From positions 1 through 45,659 of the forward strand of contig JAOUCZ010000004.1 in NCBI GenBank assembly GCA_029859505.1: DNA of 45,659 bases. Reading direction: 5' to 3'. The notes below the pieces were generated by a model. The model had not been told where the DNA came from. It saw only the letters and a program-made list of their open reading frames with translations, and did not search any database. The stretch's first letter is position 1; each line of letters begins with the position of its first letter. Positions 27,742-36,982 of this stretch are shown here, in pieces. This stretch comes from Lysobacterales bacterium (GTDB lineage: Bacteria; Pseudomonadota; Gammaproteobacteria; Xanthomonadales; SZUA-36). The position numbers were made by a program, and so were the translations under genes.

Positions 27742-28049
27742 CGGTACCTTACTTCCGGACTCGCTCAGGCACATACCCCAGGGCACCCTCTCGACCGTTT
27801 TACAGTCTCACCTTGTCCATGTGTCGCTCATACTCGGCTTCCTGCCTCGTAAGGTCCTGAAGTAAGGTACCGCACACCCTCGGCTTTGTGGGTAACCTAA
27901 AAACGTTGGTTTCAGATAGAAGGACTTAGGAAAGGTTGAAGCTGGGGTGGGGTATTCACTTACCAGGACCTTACGAGGCAGGAAGCCGAGGAAGAGCCTA
28001 CACGGACGTACTTGCGGCGTGTCATGGTAAGTGAATACCCCGCCCCAGC
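27742..28049. repeat. Three interlocking long inverted repeats in the apaH-folA gap
   Basis: The 459-base gap between apaH and folA (27645-28103) holds no credible gene but three inverted-repeat pairs. Pair 1 is CGGTACCTTACTTC (27742-27755) with its exact complement at 27859-27872. Pair 2 is a perfect 27-base arm at 27833-27859 (starts CTCGGCTTCC) with 27964-27990. Pair 3 is a 25-base arm at 27941-27965 (starts GCTGGGGTGG) with 28025-28049, one mismatch. The arms alternate as L1, L2-R1, L3-R2, R3 and touch or overlap by 1-2 bases, so this is a chain rather than a nest. It may be a mosaic of repeat elements in alternating orientation or a folded RNA. The track ORFs here on both strands are products of the symmetry. 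Confidence 0.9.
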
Positions 28050-28103
28050 GCCCCCACTTTGTGAACAGAAAGAACTTCAAGTAAAACCACCGCGTAATTG
28101 GCG

Positions 28104-28598
28104 TTATCCAAGTGTGCGGTTAAGCTCAATAATCCGGTAAGCAAGTTTGTTCTTGTCATCAACCGGAAAAAGTTCTTCGGAAATCTGTGACCATTGCCCA
28201 TCATCCCATTCGGGAAACCAGGTATCCGCCTCCGGTTCGATATCAATCAAGGTAAGCACCATTCGCCGTGCAAGCGGCAGGGCCAGCGCATATAACTGGC
28301 CTCCCCCGATCACCATGACTTCGTTGGATTCCGAAATATCAACAGCACCTTCAAGCGAGGTGGCAAGATCGACACCTTCAGCATGAAAGTCGGGATTCCT
28401 GCTTACTACGATGTTCTGGCGACCCGGTAATGGCCGGCCAATGGCCTGCCAGGTCTTGCGGCCCATCACGATGGACTTGCCCATGGTGGTCTTTTTAAAA
28501 TGCTGTAATTCTGCGGGCAAATGCCAGGGCATGCGACCTTCCAGGCCAATCGCCCTGTTGTTACCCATTGCTGCTATCAATGTGACCGACTTTTTCAT
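28104..28598 (-). CDS. folA: Dihydrofolate reductase
   Basis: FolA reduces dihydrofolate to tetrahydrofolate with NADPH, regenerating the cofactor consumed by ThyA, its immediate upstream neighbour (1 base apart). Motifs in the 164-residue chain: IAAMGNNRAIGLEGRMPWHLPAE, GRKTWQAIGRPLPGRQNIVVSRN, and VMVIGGGQLYALALP. The acid that contacts the substrate pteridine, Asp27 in E. coli, is Glu here (PAEL in place of PADL), a substitution also used in eukaryotic enzymes. Start ATG at 28598. Confidence 0.96.
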   Translation of the reverse strand: MKKSVTLIAAMGNNRAIGLEGRMPWHLPAELQHFKKTTMGKSIVMGRKTWQAIGRPLPGRQNIVVSRNPDFHAEGVDLATSLEGAVDISESNEVMVIGGGQLYALALPLARRMVLTLIDIEPEADTWFPEWDDGQWSQISEELFPVDDKNKLAYRIIELNRTLG

Positions 28599-28599
28599 T

Positions 28600-29433
28600 T
28601 CAGACTGCTATCGGTGCCTTTATACCGGCATGACACTGGTAGTCTTGCAGATCGAAATCTTCAAAATCAAAATCAAAAAGATCCCTTTTCTCAGGATTGA
28701 TCTTCATGACCGGTAACGGAAACGGTTCACGCGCCAGCTGCTTTTCAACCTGCTCCATGTGATTCAGGTAAATATGTGCATCCCCCAGTGAAATGATGAA
28801 ATCTCCAGGTTCAAGATCAAGCACCTGGGCGATCATCATGGTCAGTAATGCGTAGGACGCAATATTGAATGGCACGCCAAGAAATACATCGGCGCTGCGT
28901 TGATACATCTGGCAACTGAGTCTGCCATTGGCCACATGAAACTGAAACAGCATGTGGCAAGGCGGCAAGGCCTGCAGACCGGCGCGGGCATTTGCCTGCG
29001 GGCTCTGTGTCTCGTCCGGCAAGACCGCCGGGTTCCAGGCCGACACTATATGGCGGCGGGAATCCGGTCTGCTGCGCAGGTCTTCCAGCAACTGGCTAAT
29101 CTGGTCGATGTGCCTGCCATCCGGTGAAATCCAGTTACGCCACTGGGCCCCGTAAACCGGGCCGAGATCACCACTCTCATCCGCCCACTCATCCCAGATC
29201 GTGACACCGTTTTCATTCAGGTAAGCCACATTGGTCTCACCTTTTAGAAACCACAGCAGCTCATGAATAATGGAGCGCAGATGCAGCTTTTTGGTGGTCA
29301 CACAGGGAAACCCCTGGGACAGGTCAAAACGCATCTGGTAGCCAAACAGGCTGATGGTGCCGGTACCGGTTCTGTCTTCTTTTCGACTGCCCTTATCGAG
29401 AATATCTTGCAAAAGTTGCAGATAGGTTTTCAT
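28600..29433 (-). CDS. thyA: Thymidylate synthase ThyA
   Basis: ThyA methylates dUMP to dTMP using methylene-tetrahydrofolate. Conserved parts: [21 protein letters not shown], the [12 protein letters not shown] helix, [20 protein letters not shown], the catalytic cysteine in [12 protein letters not shown], the [20 protein letters not shown] stretch and GDAHIYLNH. The 277 residues exceed the E. coli enzyme (264) because of an insertion of about 13 residues (around [15 protein letters not shown]) just before the catalytic cysteine. It lies between lgt (9 bases) and folA (1 base), an lgt-thyA-folA operon well known in gammaproteobacteria. Confidence 0.97.
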   Translation of the reverse strand: MKTYLQLLQDILDKGSRKEDRTGTGTISLFGYQMRFDLSQGFPCVTTKKLHLRSIIHELLWFLKGETNVAYLNENGVTIWDEWADESGDLGPVYGAQWRNWISPDGRHIDQISQLLEDLRSRPDSRRHIVSAWNPAVLPDETQSPQANARAGLQALPPCHMLFQFHVANGRLSCQMYQRSADVFLGVPFNIASYALLTMMIAQVLDLEPGDFIISLGDAHIYLNHMEQVEKQLAREPFPLPVMKINPEKRDLFDFDFEDFDLQDYQCHAGIKAPIAV

Positions 29434-29442
29434 GGTTCTGAG

Positions 29443-30312
29443 TTAGCCCTGTTTTGTTGGTGTATTGGCATGCCCTGCATACCACATGATGATAAAACCT
29501 GCGGCTATCATCGGTAAAGATAACAGCATACCCATGGTCAACCAGTCCATGGCAAGAAATCCCAGGTGCTGATCCGGTTCGCGGAAAAATTCCGCGACCA
29601 GCCTGAATGCGCCATAACCGATGAGAAACAGACCGGAAACAGATGCAGCCGCTCTTGGCTTACGTGAATACCACATCAGGATAATGAACAGCGCCAGCCC
29701 TTCAAGGCCGGCCGGGTATCCCTGGCTTGGATGCCGCGCAAGGTGATCCAATGCACCGGAGTTCCATGCCTCGTTGAGCGCGGTCGTCTCGCCCGCACCG
29801 AAACCGGTGGATTTGGCAAAGATCATGGCCCAGGGCACATCGCTCAGACGGCCCCATAACTCACCACCGATAAAGTTACCCAGGCGCCCGAATGCCAACC
29901 CCAGTGGAACCATCGGTGCGACAAAATCTGCAACCTGCCAGAATGACCGGCGAGTACGCCTGGCGAACCAGAGCATGGCAACGATCACACCCAGCAAACC
30001 ACCATGGAAAGACATGCCGCCATCCCAGAGTTTGACTATCGACAAGGGATTTTGCAGCAACAGGTCAGAGGCGTAGAACAACATGTAACCCATGCGGCCG
30101 CCAATGATCACACCAAGCATGCCGTAGAACAGAACATCGCTGACATCCTGTTTGCTCCAGCCCCACCAGCGCTGGCTCATGGCCCGGTGGTTGCCGATCA
30201 TCCAGAATGACAGGAACGCGAGCAGGTACATGACACCATACCAGTGTATGTCCAATGGACCGATGGATACCGCGACGGGATCGATATTGATCAATAGATA
30301 CTTGGATTGCAC
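29443..30312 (-). CDS. lgt: Phosphatidylglycerol:prolipoprotein diacylglyceryl transferase
   Basis: Lgt adds diacylglycerol from phosphatidylglycerol to the lipobox cysteine of prolipoproteins in the inner membrane. The 289-residue chain has about seven membrane spans and the family motifs [32 protein letters not shown] (the essential H in SFHGG) and the signature [14 protein letters not shown]. It starts with GTG at 30312 behind GAGGGG. It heads the lgt-thyA-folA operon and is divergent from the SLC13 gene. Confidence 0.96.
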   Translation of the reverse strand: MQSKYLLINIDPVAVSIGPLDIHWYGVMYLLAFLSFWMIGNHRAMSQRWWGWSKQDVSDVLFYGMLGVIIGGRMGYMLFYASDLLLQNPLSIVKLWDGGMSFHGGLLGVIVAMLWFARRTRRSFWQVADFVAPMVPLGLAFGRLGNFIGGELWGRLSDVPWAMIFAKSTGFGAGETTALNEAWNSGALDHLARHPSQGYPAGLEGLALFIILMWYSRKPRAAASVSGLFLIGYGAFRLVAEFFREPDQHLGFLAMDWLTMGMLLSLPMIAAGFIIMWYAGHANTPTKQG

Positions 30313-30486
30313 CGGGTCATTCCCCTCGGGGACAGAATAAGAATCGCAGGCAGCATATGACAGACTCGAGAGACTGGCAAGCCACGACTTGTATCAATTT
30401 GTAAACGTCGTTAAAGCAACACACCACGATGTTGGGGTACACTGCTACGCGTTTAAAAGCAGTCATACAGACCAGGTCATAAAAAA

Positions 30487-32314
30487 ATGCTTGAACTTGC
30501 TTTACCGAACATGCACGCACTGGCGGTAATGATCATGATCGTGATCGCACTCGCTTTGTTTACGCGTGACAACATACCAATGGAGACCACCAGCCTGGTG
30601 GTACTGGTGGTACTGGCGATCGGTTTCCAGCTTTTTCCCTACGAATCAGATGGCCAGGTTCTCAAGCCCAGTGACTTTTTTGCCGGATTTGGTAACCGTG
30701 CACTGATCGCGGTATCGGCATTAATGGTAGTCGGTCAGGGCCTGATCAGTACCGGTGCACTGGAACCGGTGGGTCGCCTGCTGGCCAGGTTATGGCGACG
30801 CAGCCCGGCTTTATCACTATTAATGACCATAGTCATGACCGCTTTTCTCAGCGCATTTATCAACAACACACCCATCGTGGTACTGATGCTGCCGATACTG
30901 ATCGGGGTTGCAGTCAAGACCGGCGCAGCACCTTCCAGCTCGTTAATGCCTATGGGTTTTGCCAGCATCATCGGCGGTATGGCCACCACCATTGGCTCAT
31001 CGACGAACCTGCTGGTGGTCAATGTTGCCGCTGACATGGGTATGGAACGCTTCAGCATGTTTGATTTCAGCCTGCCGGTTCTGGCCGCAGGCACCGTGGC
31101 TCTCCTGTACCTGTGGTTGATCGCACCGAGAATGCTGCCGAAACGATTGCCGCCCATGAATCGTGGTGTATCGAGGGTATATACAGCACAGATCAGGCTG
31201 AATGAGAACAGCCCGTCTGTCGGTCACACACTGGCTGAGGCCATCGCCCGTACCGGTGAAATCATCAAGGTGGAAACCGTCCAGCGCGGCAAGGGTATTT
31301 ATCAACCCGTTGCCGGATGTAAAGTTACGTGCCGCCGACCGGATCACCACCAGTAGCACCCATCAAAACCTGAGGGAATACGCCCGCCTGCTGGGCGGCA
31401 CGCTTTACACCGAGGATCACGCGGTAGATTCCAGCCACCCCCTGTCAACCGATGGAACGCAGATTGCAGAAGTTGCCATTACACCCGCTTCAAGTTTGAA
31501 TGGTGTACGTATTGGAAGCGCTGGTTTGCTGTCACGCTTCGGGCTCAGGTTGCTGGCCTTCAACCGTTTTGAGGGGATGGAAGAACGCGAGTCACCCGGA
31601 ATCGATGAAACCCGCTTACGGACCGGTGACGTGTTGCTGGTGCAATCGACGCTGGAGAACCTCGGCGAACTCAAACAAAGCCCCGACTTCCTGATTCTCG
31701 ATGGCAGCATCAAGCTGCCAAGAGCACGCAAGGCACCGGTCGCGCTGGCGGTTATCACCGGTGTTGTGGGTCTGGCCGCGGCCAAGGTCATGCCAATCGA
31801 GATCAGCGCATTGCTCGGCTGCCTGGTACTCATACTCACCGGATGCCTGAACTGGAAGGATGCCATCAACGCGCTCAGCACCCAGGTCATTCTGATCATC
31901 GTATCCTCACTGGCCCTGGGGCTGGCACTGCTTAAAACCGGAGGTGCAGACTTCCTGGCCAACATGTTTGTATATATCACATTTGGTGCACCACCGGCGA
32001 TTGTGCTGATGAGCCTGATGATGATGATGGGTGTATTAACGAATGTGGTCTCCAACAATGCCGCTGCCGTCATCGGCACACCGATTGCCATCGGTATTGC
32101 ACAGCGCCTGGGCCTGCCGCTGGAGCCCTTCGTACTGGCGGTGCTGTTTGGCGCCAACCTCAGTTTTGCGACTCCAATGGCCTATCAGACCAATGTACTG
32201 ATCATGAACTCGGGTGGTTATAAATTTGGGGATTTCGTCCGCGTTGGCGTACCCCTGACCATCATTACCTGGTTGGTTTTGAGTGGCGTTTTAATATGGG
32301 CATATAGTCTTTAA
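30487..32314 (+). pseudogene. SLC13-family permease with TrkA_C domains, split by a one-base frameshift
   Basis: Two overlapping track ORFs, 30487-31356 (frame 1) and 31202-32314 (frame 2), together form one SLC13/DASS-type anion permease of about 608 residues. The first supplies the N-terminal helices (TAFLSAFINNTPIVVLMLP, GSSTNLLVV) and the start of a TrkA_C regulatory domain. The second resumes the same domain (LPDVKLRAADRI) and supplies a second TrkA_C domain and the C-terminal helices (NVVSNNAAAVI). The join lies near 31306-31312 in TATCAACCCGTTGCCG, where one extra base relative to a continuous frame would explain the break. It may be a real mutation, an assembly error or, less likely, +1 frameshifting at CCC-G. 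The rest appears intact, suggesting a recent event. Substrate is unknown (sulfate or dicarboxylate types exist). Confidence 0.85.
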
Positions 32315-32340
32315 GAATAAAATCCCTAAGGAATAAATAT

Positions 32341-34077
32341 ATGAGTGAATCTGGCAAAGCTGCGGGCGTAGTTCGCACCGGTCCCTATCCTGAGCTAACA
32401 ATTACAGCAGTCTTTGTCGGTTATTTTCTCGGCGCGGTCATTGCGGTCAGTATCGGTTACGCGGCACTGATACTGGGTTTCTCTATAGAAGGCTCCGAAC
32501 TTGCTGCCATATTGGGTTTTGCGATTTTGCGTGGGATGTTGCGACGCAACTCCATCATTGAGAACAATATCGTGCAAACCATTGCCAGCGGCGTCAACGG
32601 TGCCTCCAGTGGTTTGATGTTTTCGGTTCCCGCCATTTTTATTCTCGGCTACGGTATGGACTTCAACCCGATACTGATGACATTCGGGGCCATTGCCGGC
32701 GCCTTTATGGGTATTGGTTTCATTATTCCCTTGCGTAAGCAAATGATTGACTATGAGCGGCTGACCTATCCCGGTGGTGTGGCCGTGGCAACCATTCTCA
32801 AGTCCCCCGGTGCGGGCATAGAAAAAGCCATATTCCTGCTCATTGCGGCAGCCACCAGTGGTCTTCTGCATTTCCTGAGCCAGTCAACGGGTGTCGAATA
32901 CTGGGACCTGGGTGGGCTGCTCAACTGGCCTGAATACATGAACGGAATCTGGTACCTGTCACTTCTGTCGGTGGGTGTTGGTTACATTGCCGGCAAAGGC
33001 GGTGTCGCTTTTATCATCGGCGGTTATGTCTGCTACTGGGTGCTGGCACCGTTACTGAGTCATTTTGGCCTGTTCCCGGTAGACCCGGAAACCAGTGCGG
33101 TGATCAGTGAGCCTGACAGTCTGCGCCTACTACTGTACCGGCCAGTCGGCATTGGCATGCTGATCGGAGGCGCCGTGGCGGGTGTGATCGTGGCATTTCC
33201 AATGATCCTCAGTGCCGTGCGCAGCATGCAGAGTGCAGCGAAATCCAACTCGGCCATGTCGAAAGATGAGATGCCGATCAAACTACTTTATGTCGGCATT
33301 GGCGGTGCCGCTATCCTGCTGACTGTTATTGCTGTTTTGTCCACGGAGAAAATGGGCCTCGGCCGTGGGATACTCATGGCAGTCGTGGGCACACTGTGGA
33401 TCTGGATTGCCGGTGTCATATTGTCCGAAGCCATTGGACGGACCAACTGGTCACCACTTTCCGGCATGACACTGATAGCAGTTACGCTTCTGATCATCAT
33501 ATCCAGCGGTCTTGATGACAATCGTGCAGCCATAGTTTCCGCCATCATGGTGGGCGCGGCAGCCTGTGTTGCCATGTCACAGGCCACCGACCTGATGCTG
33601 GATCTTAAAACCGGTTACCTGGTGGGCGCCACCCCGCGTCAACAACAATACGGACAATTTCTCGGCGCGTGGCTGGGCCCTATCCTGATTATGGGTCTGA
33701 TCTTTGTTCTGCATGAGGCCTATGGTCTTGGCGGGGACAAATTGCCCGCACCGCAGGGCCAGGCACTGGCCAGCATGGTCAACGGAATCATCGGCGGGGA
33801 TGTTCCCAGCCAGAAATATCTCGCAGGTGCGGGACTCGGTGCTCTATTGAGCCTGGCGTCCCCCGGTCTGGGCATTACGGTCGGGCTTGGATTCTACCTG
33901 CCGTTCAGTATTGTGCTGACCTACAGCATCGGTACGCTGCTGCGGGTCATCTCCGACTGGAAACTGGGTGATGAATTTGCCGAAAGCACGGGTATCCCGA
34001 TCGCAGCCGGCGTCATTGTTGGCGAAGCACTGGTTGGCGTAGGTTTCGCCGTATTCATGATTTTGGGGGCCGTATGA
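32341..34077 (+). CDS. OPT-family oligopeptide/metal-chelate transporter
   Basis: The 578-residue protein has some fifteen hydrophobic spans and the sequence style of bacterial OPT/YSL transporters: PYPELTITAVFVGYFLGAVIAV near the N terminus, FIIPLRKQMIDYERLTYPGGVAVATIL, CYWVLAPLL and a C-terminal GLGFYLPFSIVLTYSIG. OPT proteins import oligopeptides or metal-siderophore/nicotianamine-like complexes; the substrate is not deducible here. It begins 26 bases after the SLC13 gene and overlaps the next small gene by 4 bases. Confidence 0.9.
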   Translation: MSESGKAAGVVRTGPYPELTITAVFVGYFLGAVIAVSIGYAALILGFSIEGSELAAILGFAILRGMLRRNSIIENNIVQTIASGVNGASSGLMFSVPAIFILGYGMDFNPILMTFGAIAGAFMGIGFIIPLRKQMIDYERLTYPGGVAVATILKSPGAGIEKAIFLLIAAATSGLLHFLSQSTGVEYWDLGGLLNWPEYMNGIWYLSLLSVGVGYIAGKGGVAFIIGGYVCYWVLAPLLSHFGLFPVDPETSAVISEPDSLRLLLYRPVGIGMLIGGAVAGVIVAFPMILSAVRSMQSAAKSNSAMSKDEMPIKLLYVGIGGAAILLTVIAVLSTEKMGLGRGILMAVVGTLWIWIAGVILSEAIGRTNWSPLSGMTLIAVTLLIIISSGLDDNRAAIVSAIMVGAAACVAMSQATDLMLDLKTGYLVGATPRQQQYGQFLGAWLGPILIMGLIFVLHEAYGLGGDKLPAPQGQALASMVNGIIGGDVPSQKYLAGAGLGALLSLASPGLGITVGLGFYLPFSIVLTYSIGTLLRVISDWKLGDEFAESTGIPIAAGVIVGEALVGVGFAVFMILGAV

Positions 34078-34637
34078 ACACCAAAACAATTGCATTGATA
34101 GTTATTATGGCCACTTTTTTGGCCGGCGCATTCATCAGCGTGCTGCACCCCACCCAAATTAACTGGACCTGGTTTGTACCGGTACTCGTTGTAGGTCTGA
34201 TCGCGCTTTACATTTACAGAAAAGCGCATCATGTCGAGGCCAAGGCAAGTCACCGCCTGAGCGGAAACCTGCAGATACTCGAAACCAGTCTTGCCAACAT
34301 CCTGGGCAACCTGGAAAACCTCAATTCCGACTCGGATAATCTACCGGTTTATGAAGCACGCTTCGAGATTGACCGGCTGCTTCGTGAAGACCTGAACCAC
34401 TTCGCCAACGCTCGCGAAAGTATGAAACACGTTTTCGGTTTGCAAAATTATGCCGACGTGATGAGTGCATTTGCTGCTGGAGAGCGTTATATTAACAGGG
34501 TGTGGTCCGCATCAACGGATGGATACGTGGAAGAGGTACGAAGCTACCTTGAACGCGCAACCCAACAGTTTAGAGAAGCCAGATCATTATTTGCTGAATT
34601 TCAACAGCAATACCAGTCGACCCTCTCTTCCGTCTGA
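34074..34637 (+). CDS. Two-helix membrane protein overlapping the OPT gene; function unknown
   Basis: The 187-residue product has two N-terminal membrane helices (IALIVIMATFLAGAFISVL and WFVPVLVVGLIALYIY). A long, probably cytoplasmic, helical domain follows (LQILETSLANILGNLENLN, VRSYLERATQQFREARSLFAEFQQQY), likely coiled-coil. The start codon shares ATGA with the OPT stop codon, so the two are almost certainly co-translated, and the product could be an accessory or assembly factor for the transporter. I recognise no family. Confidence 0.75.
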   Translation: MNTKTIALIVIMATFLAGAFISVLHPTQINWTWFVPVLVVGLIALYIYRKAHHVEAKASHRLSGNLQILETSLANILGNLENLNSDSDNLPVYEARFEIDRLLREDLNHFANARESMKHVFGLQNYADVMSAFAAGERYINRVWSASTDGYVEEVRSYLERATQQFREARSLFAEFQQQYQSTLSSV

Positions 34638-34811
34638 AACCATACCGGATATCAAAGTAGTTAATACGAGTGGATTTTGAGATATACTGAAGGTTCAATT
34701 GATTAAATATCATGTTTAATGCCATAGCGATTGACGGAAAGCACCGTACTAGATAGAGTGTTCTGTCTGATCATTTCATCAACAAATTTTTTAAAGCCAT
34801 TGAGACGAAGC

Positions 34812-35600
34812 ATGCTAAACAATAGAAAGATTACCTGTTTAATGTCCTCAGCCTTCATTTTTGCAGTTACCGGTTTGTCTACCCAGGCATTCGCGGCAAG
34901 CATTAATGAAGTCATGCAGGAAGGAGAAAACCGCGCGGATGCCGGTGCAACTGCACAAACTCAGATTGATTCGGTCGCCGATCAAACTGAAAAAATCGTA
35001 AACGACTACCGGACTGTTACCAAGGTTGTTGATGGACTTAGAGTCTACAACGCATTGCTGCAGACCCAGTTGGATAACCAGCAGGCTGAAATGCAGGCAC
35101 TGACCGATTCGATCGCCAACGTCGCTTTGATCGAACGTCAGATTATCCCCCTGATGACACGCATGGTTGATGCACTGGACGAATTTGTTCAGCTGGACAC
35201 GCCTTTCCTTTTGAAAGAGCGTACCGGCCGCGTCGAACGTTTACGCGAAGTGATGGAACGTTCAGATGTATCTGCAGCTGAAAAATTCCGTATCGTTATT
35301 GAGGGTTACCAGATTGAAAACGACTACGGTCGTACGATTGAGGCCTATAAAGGCTCAACCGAAATCAACGGTAACCAGCTGGAAGTTGACTTCCTGCGCA
35401 TCGGACGGGTTTCCTTGTTATACCAGACAGTCGGTGGCGAACACACCGGTGCCTGGGATAAAACAGCAAACGCATTTGTCGAACTGCCACCTGCAACCTA
35501 TCAGAAGCAGGTTTTAGACGGACTTAAGATTGCACGTAAACAGGTTGCGCCGGATCTACTTGTCGTACCGGTTGGCGCACCAACGAGGGCAATGCAATGA
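34812..35600 (+). CDS. DUF3450 periplasmic coiled-coil protein, first gene of TonB2-like operon
   Basis: A signal peptide (ITCLMSSAFIFAVTGLSTQAFAA) precedes about 235 residues of DUF3450. A long helical region (QTQIDSVADQTEKIVNDYRTVTKVVDGLRVYNALLQTQLDNQ, shown by its heptad-like spacing) is followed by LIERQIIPLMTRMVDALDEFVQLDTPFLLKERTGR and the conserved LLYQTVGGEHTGAWD. DUF3450 genes precede the TtpC-ExbB-ExbD-TonB set in many marine gammaproteobacteria, and the product probably helps the energising complex in the periplasm. The track starts at a TTG far upstream; ATG at 34812 gives the signal peptide. It overlaps the next gene by 4 bases. Confidence 0.88.
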   Translation: MLNNRKITCLMSSAFIFAVTGLSTQAFAASINEVMQEGENRADAGATAQTQIDSVADQTEKIVNDYRTVTKVVDGLRVYNALLQTQLDNQQAEMQALTDSIANVALIERQIIPLMTRMVDALDEFVQLDTPFLLKERTGRVERLREVMERSDVSAAEKFRIVIEGYQIENDYGRTIEAYKGSTEINGNQLEVDFLRIGRVSLLYQTVGGEHTGAWDKTANAFVELPPATYQKQVLDGLKIARKQVAPDLLVVPVGAPTRAMQ

Positions 35601-36970
35601 ACAGCATAATTAAAAAAATCGGCCTTGCCACCGGCCTCATGTTGGCATTCACCCTGTCTGCCCAGGCTGCAACAGCGATTTCTCTGGATGAGCTACTGGA
35701 ACAGGTTAAAACAGGTCGCGTTACCGATGCGGCTTCAAACAAGGCAAGGCTCGACGAGTTCCGTGCCAACCGTTCAACTCAAAGCAAGTTGTTGAATGAT
35801 GAAAAAGCCGAACAGAGACGCCAGGAGCAGGCTTCTGCGCGTATGGAAGCAGAGTTTGAAAGAAACGATCAACAGATCCTGGTTCTTGAACAGGCTTTCC
35901 AGGAACGCCTCGGTGGCCTTAAAGAACTATTTGGTGTTCTGCAGCAGGCATCCGGTGATGCACGCGGTCAGTTTGAAACATCAGTAACCCAGATTCAGTT
36001 TCCAGATCGTACCGACTTCCTGCTTCAATTTGCCAAGAAGATGGGTCAGTCCAACCGCCTGGCGTCACTGGAAGAAATTGAACGTCTGTGGTTTGAATTA
36101 CAACGTGAAATGACCCAGACGGGTAAGGTTTCGACCTTCACAACCACTGTTGTTAACAACGTTGGTGAAGAGAACGAGCAGGAAGTCACCCGTATCGGTG
36201 CCTTCAATGTTGTGTCAAATGGCAAGTACCTTGAATACATTCCAGAGACCCAACGCCTGGTTGAACTTCAGCGCCAGCCACCCGCCCGTTATACGGGTCG
36301 TATTGCTGACCTGATGTCTGCTGATTCCGGAATGTTCCCGATTGGTATCGATCCGACACGTGGTCAGTTGCTTGGCCTGTTGGTACAGTCACCCAGCCTG
36401 ATGGAACGTATCGACCAGGGTAAAACAGTTGGTTACGTAATTATCGTTCTTGGTATTTTTGGTGTACTTATCGCTATCTGGCGTCTACTTGTTCTGTCAC
36501 TGGTTGGTGCGAAAGTTAACAGCCAGGTCAAGAAGATCAACGAGCCAAACACCAACAACCCGCTTGGTAGAGTTCTTAAAGTATCCCAGGATGCTGCCGA
36601 TGCTAATATTGAAACCCTTGAGCTGAAACTTGGTGAGGCCATTCTCAGGGAAACACCGAAGTTCAACTCCATGCTGCCGTTGCTGAAGATCATCTCAGTA
36701 GTTGCACCGTTGCTCGGTCTGTTGGGTACGGTAACCGGTATGATCGTGACCTTCCAGGCGATTACATTGTATGGTGCTGGTGATCCGAAACTGATGGCCG
36801 GTGGTATTTCAACCGCCCTGGTTACAACGGTTCTCGGTCTGGTTGTGGCTATTCCGACAGTATTCCTGCATACGCTGGTTTCCAGCCGGGCCAGAAGACT
36901 GACCCAGATTCTGCAGGAAGAGTCCGCTGGCATGCTCGCCGAGCTTGCCGAAGGTAAATCAGCTGCATAA
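35597..36970 (+). CDS. TtpC-like MotA/TolQ/ExbB proton-channel protein with periplasmic extension
   Basis: Unlike ordinary ExbB, this 457-residue protein has a cleavable signal (LATGLMLAFTLSAQAA) and about 240 periplasmic residues. These start with a charged coiled coil (KLLNDEKAEQRRQEQASARMEAEFE) and end in a beta-rich part. A first helix (VGYVIIVLGIFGVLIAIWRLLVLSL) and then the MotA/TolQ/ExbB domain follow, with LLKIISVVAPLLGLLGTVTGMIVTFQAI and STALVTTVLGLVVAIPTVFLHTLV. This plan matches TtpC, required by the Vibrio TonB2 system. It would form part of the proton-driven motor with ExbB and ExbD encoded next. Confidence 0.92.
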   Translation: MNSIIKKIGLATGLMLAFTLSAQAATAISLDELLEQVKTGRVTDAASNKARLDEFRANRSTQSKLLNDEKAEQRRQEQASARMEAEFERNDQQILVLEQAFQERLGGLKELFGVLQQASGDARGQFETSVTQIQFPDRTDFLLQFAKKMGQSNRLASLEEIERLWFELQREMTQTGKVSTFTTTVVNNVGEENEQEVTRIGAFNVVSNGKYLEYIPETQRLVELQRQPPARYTGRIADLMSADSGMFPIGIDPTRGQLLGLLVQSPSLMERIDQGKTVGYVIIVLGIFGVLIAIWRLLVLSLVGAKVNSQVKKINEPNTNNPLGRVLKVSQDAADANIETLELKLGEAILRETPKFNSMLPLLKIISVVAPLLGLLGTVTGMIVTFQAITLYGAGDPKLMAGGISTALVTTVLGLVVAIPTVFLHTLVSSRARRLTQILQEESAGMLAELAEGKSAA

Positions 36971-36982
36971 GGTAGTCATCTC

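Noticed and set aside
27663-28080. Track ORFs on both strands in the apaH-folA gap (27663-27860 plus, 27808-28080 minus), both encoding VPYFRT
   Set aside because: The shared peptide is produced by the inverted repeat being read from both sides. There is no ribosome site or domain, and the sequence is repeat-driven.
31417-32157. Long minus-strand ORF (246 residues) under the second half of the SLC13 gene
   Set aside because: The plus-strand frame encodes recognisable SLC13 and TrkA_C sequence. The minus ORF is Ser/Pro/Arg-rich shadow sequence without motifs.
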